Assembly (NCBI GenBank): GCA_903933085.1
Contig: CAIZIN010000027.1
Location: 1-17,989, forward strand
Direction: 5' to 3'
Length of the DNA: 17,989 bases
Source: an uncultured bacterium
GTDB taxonomy: Bacteria > Patescibacteriota > Minisyncoccia > Phycocordibacterales > CAIZIN01
Shown: piece after piece, positions 13,083 through 17,989 of the stretch
Position numbering within the stretch: the stretch's first letter is position 1
Layout: the number at the start of each line of letters is the position of its first letter
Notes under the pieces: generated by a model
Seen by the model: only the letters and a program-made list of their open reading frames with translations
Database searches by the model: none
What the model was told of the DNA's origin: nothing
Translations under genes and position numbers: made by a program

Positions 13083-14081
13083 TTACATTTTTAATTTTAC
13101 ATTTGAAAGATGTTCATATCCCGCTTCTGTAACGATTCTACCTCTTGAAGTCCTCTCTATAAACCCAATTTGCAAAAGATAAGGTTCATTAAACTCTTCA
13201 ATGGTAGCTTCTTCTTCTGAAAGAGACATCGCCAAAGTGTTTAGTCCAACTGGACCGCCTTTAAATTTATCAATAATTGTTTTAAGAAGATGTCTGTCTG
13301 TGTGTATTAGTCCCATCTCGTCTACCCCAAGAAGAGAAAGGGTCTCTTCCACTACATCTTTATCTAAATCTTTTTTATGTACTTGGGCAAAATCTCGACA
13401 ACGCTTCAAAAGATAGTTTGCTGTTCGTGGTGTGGACCTACTTCTTTTTCCAATTTCATGTGCAGCTTCTTCGGTAATTTTTATCCCAAGAATTTTTGCA
13501 GAGCGCATTATAATCTCTCGAATTTCTTCATGAGAATAAAACTCTAATTTGAAAACTCCTCCTGAAAAACGTGAACGAAGAGGGGAGGAAATCATCGCGA
13601 TGCGGGTTGTGGCAGCGACTAATGTAAAAGGGGGAAGCTCAAGTTGTATTGTTCTTGCAGCTGGTCCTTTGCCAATAATTATATCTAGTACGCCAGATTC
13701 CATTGCTGGATAAAGAATTTCCTCGACTGTTTTATTTAGTCTGTGAATTTCATCAATAAATAAAATATCTCCCGCTGAAAGATTTGTAAGTATTGATGCA
13801 AGGTCTCCTATTTTTTCAATCGATGGCCCTGAAGTTACTTTCATTTGAGAACCAATCTCTTTTGCAATAAGGTGAGCGAGAGTTGTTTTGCCCAAACCTG
13901 GTGGTCCATAAAAAATTACATGCTCAGGTGGATGCTTCCTTTCTTTTGCTGCTTGAAGAAGAATATTTAAATTACTTTTTATATTTTTTTGACCAACATA
14001 TTCATCCCACATGGCTGGGCGAAGGGTTTGGTCTAAAAAGAGTTCATCTTTTTCGGGCTTGTTTACTAGGTCTTTTGACAT
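13083..14081 (-). CDS. ruvB: Holliday junction branch-migration helicase RuvB
   Basis: 332 aa, normal length, AAA+ motor. Visible: Walker A G-P-P-G-L-G-K-T-T (about 60-68), Walker B I-D-E-I-H-R-L, sensor A-A-T-T-R, the arginine finger region P-L-R-S-R-F, and a C-terminal winged helix with G-G-P-V-G-L-N-T-L-A and G-F-I-E-R-T-S-R-G-R. It drives branch migration with RuvA; RuvC (7728-8222) resolves the junction. No ruvA is in the window, and the gene stands alone between two terminator hairpins. An extended -10 TGC-TATAAT ends 9 nt before the ATG; no Shine-Dalgarno, so probably leaderless or with a leader of a few bases. Confidence 0.97.
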   Translation of the reverse strand: MSKDLVNKPEKDELFLDQTLRPAMWDEYVGQKNIKSNLNILLQAAKERKHPPEHVIFYGPPGLGKTTLAHLIAKEIGSQMKVTSGPSIEKIGDLASILTNLSAGDILFIDEIHRLNKTVEEILYPAMESGVLDIIIGKGPAARTIQLELPPFTLVAATTRIAMISSPLRSRFSGGVFKLEFYSHEEIREIIMRSAKILGIKITEEAAHEIGKRSRSTPRTANYLLKRCRDFAQVHKKDLDKDVVEETLSLLGVDEMGLIHTDRHLLKTIIDKFKGGPVGLNTLAMSLSEEEATIEEFNEPYLLQIGFIERTSRGRIVTEAGYEHLSNVKLKM

Positions 14082-14096
14082 TGTGTATATATTATA
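14082..14096 (-). promoter_or_regulatory. ruvB extended -10 promoter
   Basis: TATAAT at 14091-14096 with TGC before it on the minus strand, then ATATACACA and the ATG. The ACACAATG end matches that of the PBP gene promoter. Confidence 0.7.
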
Positions 14097-14103
14097 GCAT
14101 GTA

Positions 14104-14127
14104 AAATAAAAGCCCTACAAAGGGCTG
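14104..14127 (-). terminator. Hairpin terminator upstream of ruvB
   Basis: On the minus strand AGCCCT-ttgt-AGGGCT (14111-14126) is followed by TTTATTTT. It would stop minus-strand read-through, for example from pilB, just before the ruvB promoter. Confidence 0.65.
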
Positions 14128-14161
14128 ATTTTTGTGGCTTGTGTCGCAATATTAAAAAGCC

Positions 14162-14190
14162 TTGACAGAAAAATTGTTTCGTGCTAAGAT
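14162..14190 (+). promoter_or_regulatory. Strong promoter of the structured RNA
   Basis: TTGACA (14162-14167), 17-bp spacer, TAAGAT (14185-14190). Expected start near 14197. No reading frame with a start signal follows. Confidence 0.75.
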
Positions 14191-14196
14191 ATTACA

Positions 14197-14432
14197 AGAG
14201 CCAGCAGTTGGCTTTTTATGTTTTCTTTACATTCAAACTATAAATCTCTAAGCAATTAAGTGTTCCGCATTTATTGGCTTTTCTTCGAGGACATTCTGGT
14301 ATCCTTTTGGTCCACTGGAATTATCCTTAGAAGCGTTGTCTCGCTTCTCACGTCTGGTGAGAAGTATTGCTTAGAGATTTATAGTCTGAAGAGAACAGAG
14401 ATACGTTTCACTTTGTGGGGCGTATTTTTTTT
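14197..14432 (+). ncRNA. Structured non-coding RNA, rod-like (6S RNA candidate)
   Basis: A complete RNA transcription unit of about 235 nt: promoter at 14162-14190, terminator at 14401-14432. The core is a perfect 19-bp closing helix (14238-14256 with 14366-14384), prolonged outward after small internal loops by GTTTTCT (14220-14226) with AGAGAAC (14390-14396). Inside are a large open region (from 14257), a distal interrupted stem-loop (CTTC.AGGA..ATTC with GAAT..TCCT..GAAG, about 14286-14335), and on the 3' side a hairpin CTTCTCAC-gtctg-GTGAGAAG (14344-14364). Closing stem, central bubble with a 3'-strand hairpin, and terminal stem is the general shape of 6S RNA, which binds RNA polymerase holoenzyme. 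This is by shape only; it may be another RNA. A small AGCCA-gcagt-TGGCT hairpin with T-run lies at the 5' end (14199-14217). Confidence 0.7.
14401..14432 (+). terminator. Terminator of the structured RNA
   Basis: ATACGTTTCAC (14401-14411) pairs with GTGGGGCGTAT (14415-14425) over 11 bp, three of them GU, followed by a run of Ts. Confidence 0.85.
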
Positions 14433-14570
14433 GCCTCCACATTTTTCATATTACTCAGATTTCATTTAAAGGCAAATGGTTACGTGTGGATAAGTCTACT
14501 TCGCTAATTTTTTCTGCTAAAGCACTTCGTGTCTTTGAAGATTATATATATTTTTCTTTACGTAAAAAAC

Positions 14571-14606
14571 AAAACTCAGCCTGGTGGCTTCAAACAGCTG
14601 TTTTTT
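14571..14606. terminator. Terminator-like hairpin, both strands
   Basis: AAAAC-TC-AGC (14571-14580) pairs with GCT-GTTTT (14597-14604), with an inner AGCC-tggt-GGCT alternative. T-runs lie on both sides. It is the nearest candidate terminator for pilB. Confidence 0.5.
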
Positions 14607-14719
14607 ACTAAAAAATCTATTAATCTACTAAACTCACTACGTTAACTCGCAGAAAAAACAAGCTCATCCGTGTTTGGAATACAAACTACTTAATTAAGTT
14701 ATTTTATAATTTCAACTTA

Positions 14720-16396
14720 TTACGCCTCCCGTAAATCCACCACTCTTTCTAATTCAACCAATGTGGTTTTTCCTTGGAGTAATTGAATCACTCCATATTC
14801 TCGAAGACTTGGTATTCCTTGTGGATGTGCTGCAATCTTAATATCTCGCTCGCTTGGATTTGTTCGAAGAAGAGCCTCAATAACTGCGTCTGTTTTAATG
14901 CCTTCATATAAACCAACCCTTCCTTTATATCCCGTTCCATTACATTTTTCACAACCAACAGCTTCATATATTTTTCCAACAGGTACTTTTTCAGCTGGAT
15001 CATATATTCCTTCAATTATTGATGTGATAAGTGTTTTATATTCATCTGGAATATCAACCTCCTTTTTACAATCTTGGCATACACACCTTACAAGACGCTG
15101 GGCTAAAGAAAGTGTTACAGCTGAAGTTATAAGTTTTGGATCTACGCCAAGGTCAATAAGGCGGGGGAATGTTCCTGCTGCATTATTGGTGTGTAGTGTT
15201 GAGAAAACAAGGTGACCTGTTTCAGCAGCTTGTATAGCTGTTTCTGCAGTCTCGGCGTCACGAATTTCTCCCACCATGATAATGTCTGGATCTTGTCGTA
15301 AAGCTGCTCTAAGTCCTGAAGCAAATGTATAACCTCTTTTACTATCTGTTTGAGTTTGAACAATTCCAGGAAGATGATATTCAATCGGGTCTTCGATTGT
15401 AATAACTTTTACTTCTGATGATTGCACTTTTGAAAGAAGAGCATACAGAGTTGTGGTTTTTCCGGAGCCGGTTGGTCCTGTTGTTAATATCATCCCGTTT
15501 GGTTTTCCTGCTTCGTGCATAATGACATCAAAAAGTTTTTTTGGAATACCTAATTCATCAAGGGATACTTGGATATTTTTTGGATTCAAAATACGCATCA
15601 CAATAGATTCGCTGTATGCTCCTGGTAAAATTGAGCTACGTATTTCAATATCTGTATCATAGATTCGCACACTAAAACGACCATCTTGAGCGATTGACTT
15701 AAGGTTTAGCTTCATTCCAGAAAGTAATTTAATTCTTGAAAGAAAAAGTTCATGAGTTTCTCTATCGATTTGAAGAATGTCTTGAAGAACTCCATCGAGT
15801 CGGTAGCGTAGGCGTACAGATTTTTCTTCTGGCTCAACGTGAATATCAGAAGAGCCAGTTGCAATTGCTCCAGCCATTACAATTTCAACAATTCTTGAAA
15901 TTTTGGAAGATTTTTTCATAGCAAGCACTTCCTCAATTTTTATTCTAATATCATCAATTGTGCGGACTTCTTTAAGTAGAGTTGCAATTTCTTCGTTTGA
16001 AACATCAATAGATCCAGCTTTTGTTTCCATTGCAAAAGAAAGGTCTTTATATCTAGACCACGCTTTTTCCAAACTGGCTTTAGATGACATGTATACAGTA
16101 AGTGTATAGCCTCGATCTTCTAAGTCTTTGAGTGCGAGTCTTGTTTCTTCTGAGTTGGGAGAAATGATGGCAATACTTAATTTTTTCCCCACACTATCAA
16201 ACACAGCTAAAGATGCAGCTCTAGCATCTTTTTCTGACATAAGTCTAAGAGCATCGGTGTTTATAACAGCAATTGATAGGTCCGCATAATGAAGTCCGTA
16301 TTTTGCGGAAAGCATCTCAGCTAACTCCTCCTCTTCTTGGCCTAATAAAGTTTTTACTTTTTGATTTTGCTTGTCCTCGTCAAATATAATAGTCAT
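14720..16396 (-). CDS. pilB: PilB/GspE-type assembly ATPase
   Basis: 558 aa from the ATG at 16396 (13 codons shorter than the longest frame, whose 5' part lies over the promoter). The N-terminal region (about 1-150) resembles the MshEN/GspE-N domain: L-A-E-M-L-S-A-K-Y-G-L-H-Y-A-D-L. The core AAA+ domain has Walker A G-P-T-G-S-G-K-T (about 305), the Asp box T-I-E-D-P-I-E-Y, Walker B D-I-I-M-V-G-E-I-R-D-A-E-T, and the His box H-L-V-F-S-T-L-H-T-N-N. The zinc tetracysteine site is present (C-V-C-Q-D-C and C-E-K-C). It powers assembly of type IV pili or a related system at the inner membrane. No other pilus genes are adjacent here. -10 TATAAT at 16406-16411, 9 nt before the ATG. Confidence 0.93.
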   Translation of the reverse strand: MTIIFDEDKQNQKVKTLLGQEEEELAEMLSAKYGLHYADLSIAVINTDALRLMSEKDARAASLAVFDSVGKKLSIAIISPNSEETRLALKDLEDRGYTLTVYMSSKASLEKAWSRYKDLSFAMETKAGSIDVSNEEIATLLKEVRTIDDIRIKIEEVLAMKKSSKISRIVEIVMAGAIATGSSDIHVEPEEKSVRLRYRLDGVLQDILQIDRETHELFLSRIKLLSGMKLNLKSIAQDGRFSVRIYDTDIEIRSSILPGAYSESIVMRILNPKNIQVSLDELGIPKKLFDVIMHEAGKPNGMILTTGPTGSGKTTTLYALLSKVQSSEVKVITIEDPIEYHLPGIVQTQTDSKRGYTFASGLRAALRQDPDIIMVGEIRDAETAETAIQAAETGHLVFSTLHTNNAAGTFPRLIDLGVDPKLITSAVTLSLAQRLVRCVCQDCKKEVDIPDEYKTLITSIIEGIYDPAEKVPVGKIYEAVGCEKCNGTGYKGRVGLYEGIKTDAVIEALLRTNPSERDIKIAAHPQGIPSLREYGVIQLLQGKTTLVELERVVDLREA

Positions 16397-16411
16397 GTTG
16401 GGTATATTATA
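16397..16411 (-). promoter_or_regulatory. pilB -10 box
   Basis: TATAAT (16406-16411) followed by ATACCCAAC and the ATG; no -35 seen, no Shine-Dalgarno. Confidence 0.6.
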
Positions 16412-16509
16412 ACGTAAAATAGGGAAGTACTCCATTTATTTGCAAAATCTGTCCCGTTGTAGTACGAGATTATGCTAAATATAGTCAATTTTTTATACCC
16501 CTCAAGTCC

Positions 16510-16612
16510 TTGACAGGAGCCTGCTGTTGTGATATACTATGAGGTAGAAAAGTATTGGCTATCCAGCTAGTACTGAATCCAGAAAATCAAACCAACAAAG
16601 AAAGACCAGGAA
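16510..16612 (+). promoter_or_regulatory. Promoter and leader of lipoprotein gene 1
   Basis: TTGACA (16510-16515), 17-bp spacer, TATACT (16533-16538), near consensus. The about 70-nt leader holds an AGTA..GGCT / AGCT..TACT hairpin (about 16551-16574) and an AGGA Shine-Dalgarno before the ATG at 16614. Confidence 0.8.
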
Positions 16613-16613
16613 A

Positions 16614-17234
16614 ATGAAAAAGTTCGTTAAAATGATTGTTATCGCCGTTTTGGCGATGTCAATCGCATCTTGCGGCAATAGCCCAAGCAGTAACAATTCC
16701 ATTGTCAATAATGGCATTGTGGGTTCAGGAGGTGGTGGAGGACACCGGGTTGTCAAATCAGGTTCGTCTCGAACCTGCTCTGATTCCGTTTTCGGAAATC
16801 AACCCGTTCGCCCGCCATATAATGTCGTTACTTCAACCTGGGGTGCCACAATGAGCACTCCTTACTGGTGGAACGATATGCGCAACGGGAACGCAAGACT
16901 TCAGCCCGCATCAGCAGATGAACCTGTTCTGGTTACTCCAGAAGGTTTTGTCTACAGAAGTGGTTGTGGAAATCGCGTAGCCCCTGCGGACGCTCCGATG
17001 CAGGAAGTTGTTGAAAACGTCAGCAGTGGTGGTGGAATCTATCAAGATAATCGGTCGCAAACCGATTACAAGTTAGAGTTCAATATGCCGATTACTATCA
17101 TTAGTGGCGGTGGAGGTTTTAGTTCTCCACAGAGGTCTATGAGGCCTCAGCAACGCCAACTTCGGCCACGATACTGTATTGTTCGCGACAATTGTGGTCG
17201 CCCAATCGGTCGTCGCATGATCGGCTATCGTTGA
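16614..17234 (+). CDS. Predicted lipoprotein 1, Gly-rich
   Basis: 206 aa. The N-terminal hydrophobic segment ends in a lipobox (I-A-S-C, Cys about residue 20). Then low-complexity Asn/Ser and G-G-G-G-G. The middle has an about 100-residue region with paired Trp (T-P-Y-W-W-N-D-M-R) and cysteines, and the tail is rich in Arg, Gln, Pro and Gly with C-I-V-R-D-N-C-G-R-P-I-G-R-R. Not recognised as a known family. Codons are markedly richer in G/C than those of pilB beside it. Strong promoter, Shine-Dalgarno and strong terminator suggest high expression. It would be membrane-anchored and exposed if the lipobox is used. Confidence 0.75.
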   Translation: MKKFVKMIVIAVLAMSIASCGNSPSSNNSIVNNGIVGSGGGGGHRVVKSGSSRTCSDSVFGNQPVRPPYNVVTSTWGATMSTPYWWNDMRNGNARLQPASADEPVLVTPEGFVYRSGCGNRVAPADAPMQEVVENVSSGGGIYQDNRSQTDYKLEFNMPITIISGGGGFSSPQRSMRPQQRQLRPRYCIVRDNCGRPIGRRMIGYR

Positions 17235-17245
17235 TTGTTTCATCA

Positions 17246-17280
17246 AGTCCGTGTCAGATTTTTCTGGCACGGGCTTTTTC
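17246..17280 (+). terminator. Terminator of lipoprotein gene 1
   Basis: A 13-bp stem with two GU pairs: AGTCCGTGTCAGA (17246-17258) with TCTGGCACGGGCT (17263-17275), then TTTTTC. Confidence 0.9.
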
Positions 17281-17293
17281 TTTTCATTTTTTA

Positions 17294-17357
17294 TGGTATA
17301 ATATTGGTAGAAAGAGTTAAATTTTTGTTTAAGTAAAGGAAAAACCAAACCAGAAGG
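17294..17357 (+). promoter_or_regulatory. Promoter and Shine-Dalgarno of lipoprotein gene 2
   Basis: Extended -10 TGG-TATAAT (box at 17297-17302), no clear -35. AAGGAG lies 9 nt or so before the ATG at 17366. Confidence 0.75.
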
Positions 17358-17365
17358 AGTGAGAA

Positions 17366-17779
17366 ATGAAAATGTACTTTGATATCACTGTCGTGTTTTT
17401 TATTGTTGTTTTGTTGGCGTCTTGTGATTGTAAAAGCGGAAGCACTTTTGGAACTTCTTACGGTTCCAATGAAGAGGTTTGTGACAATACACCCCAAACA
17501 CAGATTAGGGATGTCGTTGTTGAACGTCATGTTGATAGGGAATACTATAATAGTACATATCGTCAGGATTACCGTTTTGATTCTGGAACTAATTACAGAA
17601 ATAATTATCGTCCATCTCAAAATTATAGATACCGTTCCTCCTATCGGCCTTCGATTCGGGGTTATATACCTCAACGGCGATATTATCCAGCTCCACCTCC
17701 GCCTCGAGTTCAAATAAGGGTGTGTATACCAAGACCTCCACAAAAAATTCACTGCCCGCCTCGCCATGTAAGGAGGTGA
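17366..17779 (+). CDS. Predicted lipoprotein 2, Tyr/Arg/Pro-rich
   Basis: 137 aa. Hydrophobic start with lipobox L-A-S-C (Cys about residue 20). The mature part has a short acidic stretch (S-N-E-E-V-C-D-N), then about 60 residues dominated by Tyr, Arg, Asn and Ser (Y-R-x-x-Y repeats), then P-A-P-P-P-P and a Pro/Arg/Cys tail ending R-H-V-R-R. It has the same general plan as lipoprotein 1 (lipobox, low-complexity middle, Arg/Pro tail) but no clear sequence identity. Strongly basic, which could favour binding to acidic wall polymers or nucleic acid; that is inference. Own promoter and Shine-Dalgarno. Confidence 0.7.
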   Translation: MKMYFDITVVFFIVVLLASCDCKSGSTFGTSYGSNEEVCDNTPQTQIRDVVVERHVDREYYNSTYRQDYRFDSGTNYRNNYRPSQNYRYRSSYRPSIRGYIPQRRYYPAPPPPRVQIRVCIPRPPQKIHCPPRHVRR

Positions 17780-17857
17780 CAATAGTTGTTTTTATAAGAC
17801 CTGTGGCTAGATTTTTCATATCTACTATAGGTTTTTTATTATAAAAATACTGTACAT

Positions 17858-17950
17858 TATAATAGCGTTAGTTACACATTAGTTCTTTAAAACGTAAAAG
17901 ATGCGGTAAGATTTGGTTGTTGAAGCCATTAATCATAACGCATCTTTTAC
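17858..17950 (+). promoter_or_regulatory. Promoter followed by a 12-bp inverted repeat at the window end
   Basis: TATAAT at 17858-17863. GTAAAAGATGCG (17894-17905) and CGCATCTTTTAC (17939-17950) form a perfect 12-bp stem around a 33-nt loop, within the expected transcript. No T-run follows, so it is more likely a structured leader or small RNA than a terminator. Confidence 0.45.
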
Positions 17951-17989
17951 ATGCATAAGAATACCAAATTATTACCATATCAGCGACGT

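Larger units (their letters stand above)
14082..14719. other. 638-bp intergenic region between ruvB and pilB
   Basis: No protein gene is supported. It holds the ruvB promoter, a minus-strand terminator, a plus-strand RNA gene (14197-14432), a terminator-like hairpin at 14571-14606, and complementary 10-mers at 14508-14517 and 14649-14658. Confidence 0.75.

Noticed and set aside
14260..14469. 69-codon frame inside the structured RNA region
   Set aside because: It spans the RNA helix and the terminator, has no ribosome-binding site and no protein-like composition.
17291..17782. Long minus-strand reading frame of 163 codons
   Set aside because: It is antisense to lipoprotein gene 2, which has an extended -10, a strong Shine-Dalgarno and a lipobox. 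The minus frame shows no start signal and is a shadow of the Tyr/Arg-rich sequence.
1..17989. CRISPR array
   Set aside because: No regularly spaced direct repeats of 20-40 nt with unique spacers were found; the repeats seen are terminators, leaders or A/T-rich units.
1..17989. tRNA or rRNA genes
   Set aside because: No T-loop GGTTCRA-type sequence in a cloverleaf context and no conserved rRNA stretches were seen by eye.

Overview
The window looks like chromosomal DNA of a Patescibacteria/CPR bacterium of the Parcubacteria (Paceibacteria) type. The grounds are low GC outside a few genes, compact genes, a class A penicillin-binding protein, tyrS, yebC, ruvB, ruvC and a PilB-type ATPase in no shared operon, a short four-helix-bundle protein, and secreted Lcl/DUF1566 and peptidoglycan-binding proteins of the kind common in that group. 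This assignment is inference from gene content; no rRNA or other marker is present.

Layout. 1-2303 (+): four-helix-bundle protein (the fold of S23/IVP and of the DGR accessory protein Avd), a small DUF721/DciA-like protein, then a secreted pair made of a repeat protein with a peptidoglycan-binding domain and a DUF1566/Lcl protein whose 3' end resembles a diversity-generating-retroelement variable region. 2304-2760 has no gene. 2761-6580: divergent class A PBP (-) and tyrS (+). 6711-8992 (-): acidic small protein, an unknown 169-aa protein, ruvC, and a TrmB-type regulator. 9169-10594: inositol-monophosphatase-family enzyme (+), divergent from trmB and convergent with a HAD-like protein (-). 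10713-12036 (-): a shortened yebC, a GC-rich hairpin repeat element, and a YafQ/DinJ toxin-antitoxin pair. 12114-12960 (-): three unrelated small genes, each with its own terminator and a shared promoter/leader sequence. 13083-14081 (-): ruvB. 14197-14432 (+): a structured non-coding RNA with its own promoter and terminator, rod-like and 6S-like in shape. 14720-16396 (-): pilB/gspE-type ATPase. 16614-17779 (+): two small predicted lipoproteins. The window ends with a promoter and a long inverted repeat.

Two styles of gene start are visible. Housekeeping genes (tyrS, pbp, ruvC, ruvB, pilB) and the antitoxin have a -10 box 6-9 nt before the ATG and so probably make leaderless mRNAs. Accessory genes (HAD protein, two of the three small cassettes, both lipoproteins) have 5' leaders with clear Shine-Dalgarno sequences. 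Most genes end in strong hairpin terminators and appear monocistronic.

The best candidates for something undescribed are the three-cassette array with a common leader (12297-13053), the structured RNA at 14197-14432, and the possible DGR target at 1581-2303.
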